From contig NZ_WHNZ01000013.1 in the NCBI RefSeq assembly GCF_013141725.1, positions 1 to 64,000 on the forward strand: DNA of 64,000 nt, given 5' to 3'. A program made the translations under genes and the position numbers. This DNA comes from Paenibacillus planticolens (lineage in GTDB: Bacteria > Bacillota > Bacilli > Paenibacillales > NBRC-103111). Shown in pieces: positions 53,501 to 61,252 of this stretch (positions are counted from its first letter, which is position 1; every line of letters starts with the position of its first letter). The notes under the pieces are model-generated. The model was not told the DNA's origin, ran no database searches, and saw nothing but the letters and a program-made list of their open reading frames with translations.

Positions 53501-54734
53501 CGCTGGTATCGAATTTAAACAAGAAATTATTGCCGGCGTATTGCGGTGGCGCTATGGTGTTATGTACGTAAGCAAGGATATTGGACGAAAGATCCCTCAC
53601 TTCAAACTCAATTACCCTCGTATTGGCTGCTGCATCTTGGCTTTTCACCACGGCATCAACCATCTGTCCATTCAATTGTGTCTGAATGACATCTGTATCC
53701 GTGCTCTTAAGCACCGTCATAATTATTTTTCTTTTCCCCTGCTGAACGGATAAGGTTGCAGGATTGACAAAATAACTTTTCATACTGGATTCTTTGCTTG
53801 GGTTCGTTGCGTTCAACGTTTGATAAGGAATGCTGTACACGCCATCTTCGATAAACGGCACGATATTGCCGAATTCGAATTTAAACTGGAAATCGTTTGT
53901 AGCGTATTGAGGCGGCGCTATAGTGTTATGCACCCTGGCAGCTATATTTTGAGACAAATCGGTAATCTCAAACTCAACTTCCCTTGTGTTAGCTGCCTTA
54001 TTGGTGCTGACAACATTCATTTCCACGAACTGCCCGTTCGAGTCCTTCGTCTTCAGCGAGTCCGTATCCGAGCTTTTAAGCACAATAAACCGGATCGTCT
54101 TTTTCCCGTTCTCGTCCACCGTCAATTTAGCCGGTTTCACAAAATAAGATTCCATCGAAGACGTCTTCGTCGGGTCCGTTGCACTTAATGCAGAAAAATA
54201 AATGTGATACACGCCGGCGCTCACTTCACCCGGCTTTGGAGGCGTAATACCTGCTGTATCAAATCCGATTTGTAAAGGTTGCTCTTCATGAATACCAAAC
54301 TCAGTGATGTCAACTTTTACTTTGGCGTTTACTCTGGCCGATAAGTCGCTTACTACAAATTGAACCGTTCTCTTATCTTCCGCCTGATTAATGTTAAGTG
54401 TAGTTGTCTCAACCAAGGTCCCGTTGAACACAGTCATAAACGATGTAATCCAGGAGCTGTGAATTAATGTGAAGGAAGCCTTCACATCCCCGTCTTTCAC
54501 AGTTAAACGTCCGCTATTTGGATCGACGTAGCTCTGCATCATCGACAGTTCATTCGCACCATCTTTGTATAGATTAAATTTGACAGGGTAGTCCCCGTCT
54601 GGAAGCGCTTGATTACCGGCACTCACACTACTCGCATGAGCTACTGAATCTTGGCTCAGCGGGAAATGTACGGCGCTTAACAGCACAAAAAACATAAGAA
54701 AGATCGTTCCGACTTTCCTTAGTCGATTCTTCAA
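50547..54734 (-). CDS. S-layer-anchored multi-NEAT haem-acquisition protein
   Basis: A 1395-aa surface protein. The signal peptide is about 1-34. About seven NEAT-type modules are visible: near 44-166, 172-294, 297-416, 655-770, 778-900, 944-1060 and 1085-1200. A cohesin-like domain (about 425-565) and a helical FIVAR-like segment (about 565-645) separate the two sets, and a proline/glycine linker precedes the sixth. Three SLH repeats end the protein (ADIQGHWAKAAIEKAIELGI, FSDLDSIPDWAKPSLAAVAG, FTDADEIPQWAQSSVAEAYR). NEAT modules 1 and 4 are near copies (WITSF, then GTLVETTTLN), as are 2 and 3 (HNTIAPPQYA), so the array grew by internal duplication. The combination resembles B. cereus IlsA (NEAT plus other domains plus cell-surface attachment). 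Haem capture is the expected role. Confidence 0.9.
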   Translation of the reverse strand: MKNRLRKVGTIFLMFFVLLSAVHFPLSQDSVAHASSVSAGNQALPDGDYPVKFNLYKDGANELSMMQSYVDPNSGRLTVKDGDVKASFTLIHSSWITSFMTVFNGTLVETTTLNINQAEDKRTVQFVVSDLSARVNAKVKVDITEFGIHEEQPLQIGFDTAGITPPKPGEVSAGVYHIYFSALSATDPTKTSSMESYFVKPAKLTVDENGKKTIRFIVLKSSDTDSLKTKDSNGQFVEMNVVSTNKAANTREVEFEITDLSQNIAARVHNTIAPPQYATNDFQFKFEFGNIVPFIEDGVYSIPYQTLNATNPSKESSMKSYFVNPATLSVQQGKRKIIMTVLKSTDTDVIQTQLNGQMVDAVVKSQDAAANTRVIEFEVRDLSSNILAYVHNTIAPPQYAGNNFLFKFDTSGIVPKPPSAELIGAPTVEPKQVLDLNFRVTGVSKTVYQQVYGQEMTLTYDSNLLELDKAKSKPLIDNFSLAYTDQAAGQLKLNLTGANGQSFYANNAYLMLEFKAKSVTQSAYAPVTLTNIELVNSEGNKLKVNDVSYSITIVPANTTKLNQALASAQDKHDKAEEGVYTGQFPASAISALQTAITTVQSTANNADATQKQVDDALTKLQTAVAAFDASVITNNPKPTQPGQPDDGSYKIKFSLLKDGTNESSLMESYTDLTSGRLTIQNGKKTISLTLKKSSWITSFKTERNGTLVETTTLNANQAEDTRTVQFEVNDVSAKLNARVVVDVPGVVHEDQPLQIAFDASSVTRIFPLDQPLSEGNYNVSLNGSALGGVQTPVSSYLDDTSRLSVQNGKNVVFFKLKSGTTITKLQRVLPDQSTVDISPAIAMKRSDLVTVLAASQEAKYELPDLTAAYKLFLSVTENGQTVNPSYQISFKEATSAGSGPVGPTDPVDPVDPGTPGPGTGNPSGPGTPTSPPPTNIHGIADGTYSINYKILKHGTTERSVMQDYVVSPGTLTVTNGYMRVSFTLKQSKETTSFQVAYDGSLSDTDVVSSDDAKNTRVIQFPVADLTVKTAGWVKVNWPELGYNHSYDVDLTFDKSSIVRVQSPGEIKPVVVKPLSEAYQPGDYAVDFNMMLRGSDQKSITNDFVKKPAKLTIIDGKSYVYLTLTKSKEMPGFKIQQEDGTLADAENVSTNGAENSRIIRFAVKDFAPETKIYAQVRMDWAGHYTGDYDVQLIFNGNDIKPYVNKDDEAKGDKPEAKKWADIQGHWAKAAIEKAIELGIVSGYENGEFRPNGQVTRAEFAVMLSNALKLKAVDSALTFSDLDSIPDWAKPSLAAVAGLKIINGYEDGSFRADRSINRSELVVMIVRALGLSTDGKAPLTFTDADEIPQWAQSSVAEAYRLGLISGRENNTFAPNLSASRAEAVTLILAMLKQAESK

Positions 54735-54775
54735 AATGATTACTCTCCTTCGTTCCTAAAATCGTTGTTCATAAA

Positions 54776-55462
54776 TTAAAGCTTTACGAATTTGCGAATT
54801 AAAATAAATGATGAGATCAATAGCAGAGCCACCAGCACAGTAACCGGAGTCGTGTCCCCGGTTTGCGGATTCACTGCCACAGCCTTCTTCTGCTCCGCAT
54901 TGACAGCGGGAGCGGTTGCGGGAGCGGTTGCGGGAGCCGAGCCTTCACTCTTCGTTTTTGGTGTTACGTTTGCTGCCTTGTCGGCCTTCGATTCAGCCGT
55001 GCTGAGCGCTTTCATGCTCTTCGCGTCAAAAGCAAACCGAATCGTATAATCATGATCGTAATCGACCGTTTTCACCGTCACATGGATCTTGGCCATGAGC
55101 GGATTCGATACATCCTTTACTTTGAACTGAACCACTCGCGTATCCTCTGAACTATCGCTGTTTACCACTTGAGTGTCCGCGAAGCCTCCGCCATTGTCCA
55201 CTTTAAAAGACGTGACCCATGAACTATGATTCACCTTCATTTGCATGGTCATTTCGCCATTTTTCACGGTAAAAGTCGCTGGCTTCTCCCAATAATCGTT
55301 AGCCATGGAAGCAGAGTCATTATCCCCTTGCAGAACCGTATAGCCAATGGAATACGTCCCGTCTGCGAGAGCAGCAGCGGCTTTCGATGCAGGCACGTAA
55401 AGAATCACGGCAAAGATCAGCATCATCAGCATGGAAACCGGGATGGTTAGGCATTTTTTCAT
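54776..55462 (-). CDS. NEAT-domain surface protein with sortase B signal, IsdC-like
   Basis: A 228-aa wall protein and the first gene of the Fur-controlled operon. The signal peptide is about 1-30. A single NEAT domain (about 33-150) has SASMANDYWEKPATFTVKNG and the haem-ligand region VDYDHDYTIRFAFD (YxxxY-type). An alanine/proline/threonine linker with tandem GSAPATAPATAPA follows, then the sorting signal NPQTGD, a hydrophobic span and KFVKL. NPQTN/NPKTG-type signals are used by class B sortases, and such a sortase is encoded at the end of this operon. IsdC of S. aureus plays the same part. A GGAGGG ribosome site precedes ATG 55462. Confidence 0.93.
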   Translation of the reverse strand: MKKCLTIPVSMLMMLIFAVILYVPASKAAAALADGTYSIGYTVLQGDNDSASMANDYWEKPATFTVKNGEMTMQMKVNHSSWVTSFKVDNGGGFADTQVVNSDSSEDTRVVQFKVKDVSNPLMAKIHVTVKTVDYDHDYTIRFAFDAKSMKALSTAESKADKAANVTPKTKSEGSAPATAPATAPAVNAEQKKAVAVNPQTGDTTPVTVLVALLLISSFILIRKFVKL

Positions 55463-55502
55463 GTTCTTTTTCCCTCCTTTCGTCGATACAAATGAAAATA
55501 AA

Positions 55503-55521
55503 GATAATGATAATCATTATC
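55503..55521. promoter_or_regulatory. Fur box 1 (minus-strand operon)
   Basis: GATAATGATAATCATTATC is a perfect 19-bp palindrome identical to the Fur consensus. It lies 41 bp ahead of the NEAT-sortase gene and overlaps a possible promoter (TTGATT, 16 bases, TATCAT on the minus strand). It implies repression when iron is plentiful. Confidence 0.95.
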
Positions 55522-55622
55522 ATCGTAAAATCAAAAAAAAATAATAGGACCTCTATTCTATTACTTCACACACCTCCGTTTCCTAGTTGCATCCTAAAGA
55601 TAGCGCAGACAGGGCGACTACA

Positions 55623-55641
55623 GAGAATGAGAATCATTATT
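55623..55641. promoter_or_regulatory. Fur box 2
   Basis: GAGAATGAGAATCATTATT matches the 19-bp Fur consensus at 16 positions. It lies between the two divergent operons and could serve either. Apart from the Fur boxes, the 361-bp gap 55463-55823 holds no gene. Confidence 0.8.
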
Positions 55642-55730
55642 AATTAATGTGTGCGGTTTTATCTTAACTTAGCTGTATGAAAATTGTCAATACATACTAA
55701 AACCCTCCTTTTATTCTGAAAAAGTTAGCA

Positions 55731-55760
55731 TTGACATCCGATAATGATTTTCATTATCAT
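55731..55760 (+). promoter_or_regulatory. promoter with embedded Fur box 3 (plus-strand operon)
   Basis: TTGACA (55731-55736), 18 bases and TATCAT (55755-55760) form a promoter. GATAATGATTTTCATTATC (55740-55758, 17 of 19 consensus positions) lies inside it, so Fur binding would directly block RNA polymerase. Confidence 0.85.
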
Positions 55761-55823
55761 TTAGTGGTTGATGTCCTACTCTATCCATTTTGTCATTTCT
55801 TCAAATTCCCGGAGGTTTCCTTA

Positions 55824-56777
55824 ATGAAAAATATCCATTGCGTCTTATTAAGCACACTGCTGATCGGGCTGCTCTCAGGATGTGCCGCTTCTCCCCCGCA
55901 GAGCCCGGATAACAGCCAACAAGCAAGCAGCGGCTCCCTTTCAGTGACAGATTTTGCCGGCCGCAAAGTTACTTTCTCCAAGGTTCCGACCAAAGTTGCC
56001 GCTCTTAGCAATGGTGAAATGGATATTGTCTACGCACTCGGCGGCGAATTAGTGGGCAGACCTACATCCACTGCTCCTCTATCTAACAAGGAAGTGGCTA
56101 AAATCGAACAAGTCGGAACGCCTCACGGCATGGACTTGGAGAAAGTAGCGCTCGTCCAGCCGGATGTCATACTCGGCAATAATCCTTTGAACCTGAAAGA
56201 CGTGCCTGCCATCGAGTCGCTCGGCTCCAAGATGATTTTGACAGACGCGAACAGCGTTGCAGAGATCCAAAAACAAATTGGGCTATTCGGCGAAGTGCTG
56301 GGCAAAAAACCGCGCGCCGACGAGCAAATTCTCGCCATTGATAAGAAGATCGGCGAATTACAAAAAAATCTGCCTGAGCAAAAGATACGCGCTTTGCTTG
56401 TTTACGGCGCGCCGGGCACCTATATGGCTGCGCTTGGCAACTCGCTAAGCGGTGATATTCTCTCCGTCGCAGGCGGGGAGAACATTGCGGCAGACTATCC
56501 AAGCCTGGATAAATACCCGCAGTATGCGCAGCTCAATACAGAGAAAATTATGAAATCGAACCCGCAGGTCATTTTCTTTATGGGGCATGGGGATACAGAC
56601 AAAGTGAAGGAGGGCTTCTTGAAGGAGATGCAGCAGAACGCGGCATGGAACAGTTTGGACGCCGTTAAAAATAATCGTATTGAAGTGCTGCCGTCAGATT
56701 TGTTCGGCTCCAATCCGGGAACCCGCGTGATTGAATCCCTTGAGCTGATGCATAAGCTTCTCCTTTCTTCTAAATAA
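55824..56777 (+). CDS. iron/haem ABC transporter binding lipoprotein (second system)
   Basis: A 317-aa lipoprotein with signal peptide and lipobox LLSGC (Cys 20). I chose ATG 55824, which has GGAGG nine bases upstream; the frame extends to 55731 but would begin inside the promoter. The mature protein follows the BtuF/FhuD-like pattern: VTDFAGRKVTFSKVPTKVAA, DLEKVALVQPDVILGN and ALGNSLSGDILSVAGGENIA. It is related to the IsdE-like protein on the other strand but clearly different. Haem or a siderophore are both possible substrates. Confidence 0.92.
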   Translation: MKNIHCVLLSTLLIGLLSGCAASPPQSPDNSQQASSGSLSVTDFAGRKVTFSKVPTKVAALSNGEMDIVYALGGELVGRPTSTAPLSNKEVAKIEQVGTPHGMDLEKVALVQPDVILGNNPLNLKDVPAIESLGSKMILTDANSVAEIQKQIGLFGEVLGKKPRADEQILAIDKKIGELQKNLPEQKIRALLVYGAPGTYMAALGNSLSGDILSVAGGENIAADYPSLDKYPQYAQLNTEKIMKSNPQVIFFMGHGDTDKVKEGFLKEMQQNAAWNSLDAVKNNRIEVLPSDLFGSNPGTRVIESLELMHKLLLSSK

Positions 56778-56780
56778 CCT

Positions 56781-57776
56781 ATGAATATACAACAGCGTAA
56801 TACTAGAAGAAAACTTAGCTTTATTGTCGCTCCCATCCTCGTCGTTCTCGTGTCCTTCTACGGGTTAACTTACGGCTCCGTACATATTTCGCTCAGCGAA
56901 ATTTGGGCTGTCTTCACAACGGAGGGATCGCCTCTGCACGAGAAAATCATTATGAATCTCAGGTTACCCAGAGTGTTGATCGGCTTGCTCGTCGGCGCAT
57001 GCCTGGCTGCATCCGGAGCCTTGCTGCAAGGCGCGATGAAAAATCCGCTATCCGATCCAGGCGTAATCGGCGTCTCTGCCGGCGGAGGTCTTGCCGCCGT
57101 TGTCACCATGATTGTTTTTCCGCAATACAGCTATTTGCTGCCTATTGCCGCTTTTCTCGGAGCGTTCGTTACCTCCGTCTTTATTTATTTGCTAGCTTGG
57201 GATAAGGGCTCTTCACCACTCAAAATTATTTTGGCGGGCGTGGCCATCAACGCTCTTCTAGGGGCTGCGACAAGCGGGGTCATGGTTGTGTTCAGCGACC
57301 GTGTTCAAGCCATTTTGCCTTGGTTGGCGGGAGGACTAAGCGGGCGCAGCTGGCACCACTTGGCATTCATGGCTCCCTATGCACTCCTAGGTCTCGGTTT
57401 ATCTGCTTTAATGATCAAGCCCTCCAATCTACTGCAATTAGGGGACCATACTGCGCAGCTGTTAGGCCAGAAAGTCGAACTTCAGCGGCTGCTTATTATT
57501 TTATTATCTTCCTTATTGGCGGGGGCTGCTGTTAGTGTAGCAGGCTTAGTGGGCTTCGTCGGCTTGATTGTTCCTCATGCTATTCGCCTGCTGATTGGGG
57601 ATGATTATCGCTTTCTGCTTCCGTTATCCATTCTTGGCGGAGCGGCTCTCGTCGTTCTTGCCGATACGGTGGCGCGATCGTGGTTTGATCCGATTGAACT
57701 TCCGGTCGGAATTTTGCTTGCGGGGCTGGGTGCGCCGTTCTTTTTATACTTGTTGAAGAAACGGAGAATTATGTAA
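56781..57776 (+). CDS. FecCD-type permease (second system)
   Basis: A 331-aa permease with about ten spans. Motifs: MNLRLPRVLIGLLVGACLAA, QGAMKNPLSDPGVIGVSAGG and VGFVGLIVPHAIRLLIGDDY. It starts 3 bp after the binding protein and ends in a TAATG overlap with the ATPase gene. No strong ribosome site is seen before ATG 56781, so translational coupling is likely. Confidence 0.93.
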   Translation: MNIQQRNTRRKLSFIVAPILVVLVSFYGLTYGSVHISLSEIWAVFTTEGSPLHEKIIMNLRLPRVLIGLLVGACLAASGALLQGAMKNPLSDPGVIGVSAGGGLAAVVTMIVFPQYSYLLPIAAFLGAFVTSVFIYLLAWDKGSSPLKIILAGVAINALLGAATSGVMVVFSDRVQAILPWLAGGLSGRSWHHLAFMAPYALLGLGLSALMIKPSNLLQLGDHTAQLLGQKVELQRLLIILLSSLLAGAAVSVAGLVGFVGLIVPHAIRLLIGDDYRFLLPLSILGGAALVVLADTVARSWFDPIELPVGILLAGLGAPFFLYLLKKRRIM

Positions 57777-58552
57777 TGTCTGCCATTGAAACGAGTCAGG
57801 TCCACCTCCATATTGGCGGTTTTCAACTTAAAAATGTGACTCTTTCTATCCCTTCTGAAAAAATCACAGCCATCGTAGGGCCCAACGGTTCCGGCAAATC
57901 AACTTTACTGCAAACGATGACTCGTCTATTGGTACCTGACCAAGGAGAAGTTCTCGTGCAGGATAAGCCTCTGCCTCAATATAAAACCATGGAGTTTGCC
58001 AAAACAGTCGCGCTCATGACGCAATCCAAGCACACCATTCCGAATCTAACCGTAGGCGAGCTCGTCGCGTATGGCCGTTCGCCATATAAACGGTTATTTG
58101 ACCATTCGAATCAAGAAGACAAGGATATTGTTCAATGGGCCATGGAGGTCACGCATACGCTGCGGCATGAGAACCGCATGTTTCACACCCTATCGGGGGG
58201 CGAACAGCAGAAGGCGCGGCTTGCTATGGCACTAGCGCAAAAAACGAATATTATTTTACTCGATGAGCCGACTACTTTTCTTGATATTGCCCATCAGTTG
58301 GATGTCATGGAAATGCTCGTGAAGATCAATCAAGCTTATCGCATGACGATTATTATGGTGCTTCATGATCTCCAACAAGCCGCCAATTACTGCCATTACC
58401 TCGTCGCTATGAAGAAGGGTGAAATCCAGAAAACAGGAAACCCCAAAGAGGTCATAACGGCCGAATTTCTAAAAGATATTTATCAGATCGAGGCCAAGGT
58501 GAGGTTGGAAGATGAAGACTACGTCAACATTATGCCTCTTCGCAAATTGTAA
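57776..58552 (+). CDS. FecE-type ABC ATPase (second system)
   Basis: A 258-aa ATPase with Walker A VGPNGSGKSTLLQT, signature LSGGEQQKARLAMA, Walker B IILLDEPTTFLDIA and the switch His in IMVLHDLQQA. It is the last gene of the plus-strand operon and converges on the histidine kinase gene, 28 bp away, with no clear terminator between. Confidence 0.93.
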   Translation: MSAIETSQVHLHIGGFQLKNVTLSIPSEKITAIVGPNGSGKSTLLQTMTRLLVPDQGEVLVQDKPLPQYKTMEFAKTVALMTQSKHTIPNLTVGELVAYGRSPYKRLFDHSNQEDKDIVQWAMEVTHTLRHENRMFHTLSGGEQQKARLAMALAQKTNIILLDEPTTFLDIAHQLDVMEMLVKINQAYRMTIIMVLHDLQQAANYCHYLVAMKKGEIQKTGNPKEVITAEFLKDIYQIEAKVRLEDEDYVNIMPLRKL

Positions 58553-58580
58553 AAAGACCGTCTGTCACACAGCATTCACG

Positions 58581-60014
58581 CTAGGTATAAAGCGGAATTC
58601 TCACTTCAAAGGCGCTTCCTTTCCCTATCTCGCTTCGAACGCGGATGCTTCCGTTGTGGAGCTCGACAAGCTCCCTGACGATAGCAAGCCCCAAGCCGGA
58701 TGAGCCTTTATGCTTTACCGGTCGGCCTCTTTCCACTTTAAAGAAACGTTCCCAGATGAGCCCTTGATCCTCCGGCGATATCCCGATTCCGGTATCGGTT
58801 ACCGTGATCAGAACGGACTTCTCCGACGGAATCGTGATCGCCTTCAACTCTATCGTTCCATTCTCGGTGAACTTGACCGCATTTTTGATCAAATTGTTCA
58901 AAATTTGTTCCAACCGGTCCGGATCGGCGTAAGCCTGCGGCGAATCTTCATCCATATAGCAGTCGATGACCGTCCCTCGGGCTTCGGCTTCCGGATGGAA
59001 TTTGAAGGCCAGCTTGGACAGCATCGCCTGAACATCGACCGCCATCCATACGAGATCGATTTCTTTATTTTCCAGCTTCATCAAGTCCGTAATATCATCA
59101 ACCAACCGGTTCATATGTAGGGTTTCGTTATACATAATTTCGTAATACTTCTCTCTCGCGACCTCTTCGATCAAACCATCCTGCAAAGCTTCCAAAAACC
59201 CCTGCATCGCCGTAAGAGGAGTACGCAGCTCATGCGAAACATTCGCTAAGAAATCATGCCGCATCTGGTTCAGTTTCCTCTTTTCCAGATCGACGCGTTC
59301 AAGCTGCTCCATCATGTCGTTGATCGTCGTCGCCAGCTCCCCGATCTCATCCTTGGAGTCGATTCGAATTCTCTCGCTGTAATCTCCGATGGCAATCTTA
59401 GCTGCCGCCTTGTCAATCTGTTGGATGGGTCGGGTAATCGACCAGGATAAATAGAAGGATACACCAAATGAGAAGAAAATACCGAGCAGCGTAACCCAAA
59501 GGATGGTTTCTCTAAGCTGAGCGATGGTCTCATTCATGCCTTTAAGAGGCGAATGCAGAACGATACCGCCGTATACGTTGTTGTCTTTTCCCCACGGGAC
59601 AGCAACCGAAAGCATGCCTTCCTTGAGTCCCTCGAATTGATTCCATTTCGCAGGTTCACCGTTGATAACTTTATTGACCATATCTGTACTGACAACCTTG
59701 CCTGCGTTCACCTCATCCTTGGAGGAGGTAATGACGATGTTGCCGTTCTTGTCGAAAATCCAAATGCGCGTGTCAAAGACTTGATCAAAAAAATGCAGCA
59801 GCTCCTTAAAGCTGTCGTTCGGATTCATCTGATTTTGGATAGCGAGATTAACCTGCTTGGCCTGACGCATCATCTCGTTACCCTTGGAGTTGATTATGTA
59901 TTCTTTAGCAAACAATGAAATCACGAGCCCCACCGCACAAAGCCCGAGGAGCACCGTAACGATGGAGCTTGTCAGCATTTTGCCGAGAATGCTTTTATTC
60001 GGTTTCAGGTACAT
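58581..60014 (-). CDS. membrane sensor histidine kinase
   Basis: A 477-aa kinase with two membrane spans (about 14-34 and 165-187) enclosing an extracytoplasmic sensor of about 130 residues (TRIWIFDKNGNIVITSSKDE). A HAMP domain (SITRPIQQIDKAAAKIAIGD) follows, then HisKA with the phosphorylated His in NVSHELRTPLTAMQGFL, and the ATPase with NNLIKNAVKFTENG and TDTGIGISPEDQGLIWERFF. It is the partner of the regulator encoded just upstream, overlapping by 10 bp. The signal is unknown. Its closeness to the haem operons might hint at haem or envelope stress, but that is a guess. Confidence 0.92.
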   Translation of the reverse strand: MYLKPNKSILGKMLTSSIVTVLLGLCAVGLVISLFAKEYIINSKGNEMMRQAKQVNLAIQNQMNPNDSFKELLHFFDQVFDTRIWIFDKNGNIVITSSKDEVNAGKVVSTDMVNKVINGEPAKWNQFEGLKEGMLSVAVPWGKDNNVYGGIVLHSPLKGMNETIAQLRETILWVTLLGIFFSFGVSFYLSWSITRPIQQIDKAAAKIAIGDYSERIRIDSKDEIGELATTINDMMEQLERVDLEKRKLNQMRHDFLANVSHELRTPLTAMQGFLEALQDGLIEEVAREKYYEIMYNETLHMNRLVDDITDLMKLENKEIDLVWMAVDVQAMLSKLAFKFHPEAEARGTVIDCYMDEDSPQAYADPDRLEQILNNLIKNAVKFTENGTIELKAITIPSEKSVLITVTDTGIGISPEDQGLIWERFFKVERGRPVKHKGSSGLGLAIVRELVELHNGSIRVRSEIGKGSAFEVRIPLYT

Positions 60015-60706
60015 GCTTCAACCTCAAATTTGTAGCCCACTCCCCATACCGTATGAATGCATACATTGTGACAGTGGCTTAACTTTTCACGCAGTTTTTT
60101 GATGTGAACGTCCACCGTTCTCATATCTCCCAAAAAATCATAGCCCCAAACCTGCTCCAGGAGCTGTTCTCTCTTAAACACGCTTCCCGGCGATTTTGCA
60201 AAAAATGCGAGCAGCTCAAACTCCTTGGGGCGCAAGTCGATTTTCGTGCTGTTTGCGATGACTTCCCGACGGGTCACATGAATGACCAAATCATCAAACT
60301 CATAGTGGGATGGCGCGTCAACCTCAATGGAGGGTTGTCCCTTCTGCATTCTGCGAAAGATCGCTTTAATGCGCGCCACCAGCTCCCTCGGGCTGAAGGG
60401 CTTGGTCATATAATCGTCCGCACCGAGCTCAAGACCGAGCACCCGGTCAAATTCATCGTTCTTCGCCGTCAGCATAATGACGGGTACATCGTAACGTTTT
60501 GTGATTTCCCGGCACGTCTCAAAACCGTCGAGTCCGGGCATCATGACATCCAGTATCACGATATCAGGCTTTAATTCCGCAAGCATGGCCAAGGCCGAGA
60601 CGCCGTCAGGTGCTTCTATCAATTCGATAAGCTGCTGACGGAAATAGAGTCTTACTATTTCTCTCACATTCGGATCATCATCCGCGATCAACACTTTCCA
60701 GGGCAC
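60005..60706 (-). CDS. OmpR/PhoB-family response regulator
   Basis: A 233-aa regulator. The receiver has ADDDP, the phosphoacceptor Asp in IVILDVMMPGLDGFE, the Thr in VIMLTAKNDEF and the Lys in DDYMTKPFSPRELVARIKAI. The winged-helix DNA-binding domain has RPKEFELLAFFAKSPGSVF, LLEQVWGYDFLGDMRTVDVH and the terminal VWGVGYKFE. It is the first gene of the pair with the histidine kinase. Targets are unknown. Confidence 0.94.
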   Translation of the reverse strand: MPWKVLIADDDPNVREIVRLYFRQQLIELIEAPDGVSALAMLAELKPDIVILDVMMPGLDGFETCREITKRYDVPVIMLTAKNDEFDRVLGLELGADDYMTKPFSPRELVARIKAIFRRMQKGQPSIEVDAPSHYEFDDLVIHVTRREVIANSTKIDLRPKEFELLAFFAKSPGSVFKREQLLEQVWGYDFLGDMRTVDVHIKKLREKLSHCHNVCIHTVWGVGYKFEVEACT

Positions 60707-60847
60707 AGCGGTTCACACCTTTCTATGATCCTTATATAGGATTCTGACTCCACTTCCATTTTAAGTGGGTAGCCGCTGGATTATTTATACAGCTAGGATG
60801 AAATGGATGAACCGGGGATATCAAAGTTGCACTTTCCTATCTACAGC

Positions 60848-60896
60848 AAAAAGCCCCTTTCCCAAAAGTCATTGTACATGAAAGAGGGGCTTTTTG
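60848..60896. terminator. bidirectional terminator
   Basis: AAAAGCCCCTTT and AAAGAGGGGCTTTTT arms form a long stem with T-runs on both strands. It lies upstream of the two-component genes and would insulate them from transcripts arriving from 61-64 kb. Confidence 0.8.
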
Positions 60897-60962
60897 TATG
60901 CCTAAGGGGCTCCACAACCTAGCTCAAGAAGACAGCGATGGATGCCGGCGGCTCACATAATG

Positions 60963-61235
60963 AAAGGCCATCCCCAGTCATTTCTATGACTTGTGGGACA
61001 GCCTTTGTTAGTTATGCTTCTGCGATCAAAATAAGGGAAAAACTTCCCACTAATTGGACTACAGAAGCTTGTCAGACTCATTTAGCTGGAAAACCTCCCT
61101 CTATTTGCACCGGATTCGTAAGAATCTACGAAATCCGACCAAATTAACGGGAGGTTTTTCTTCTAAATTCCCTGTGAGGCCAACTTTCGATCCATTTAGC
61201 AGGAATTTTTCCAGTTAGCTTCCTTTGGGAAGCTA
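60963..61235. repeat. three stacked hairpins in a gene-free stretch
   Basis: The gap 60707-61252 has no credible gene. Hairpins are: 60963-61006 (AAAGGC/GCCTTT with inner AGTCA/TGACT), 61090-61159 (AAAACCTCCC/GGGAGGTTTT with inner GGATTCGTA/TACGAAATCC) and 61216-61235 (TAGCTTCC/GGAAGCTA, TTTG loop). The second could end the gene at 61253. The layout is REP-like. Confidence 0.6.
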
Positions 61236-61252
61236 GCTCTCCGCCCCAACAT

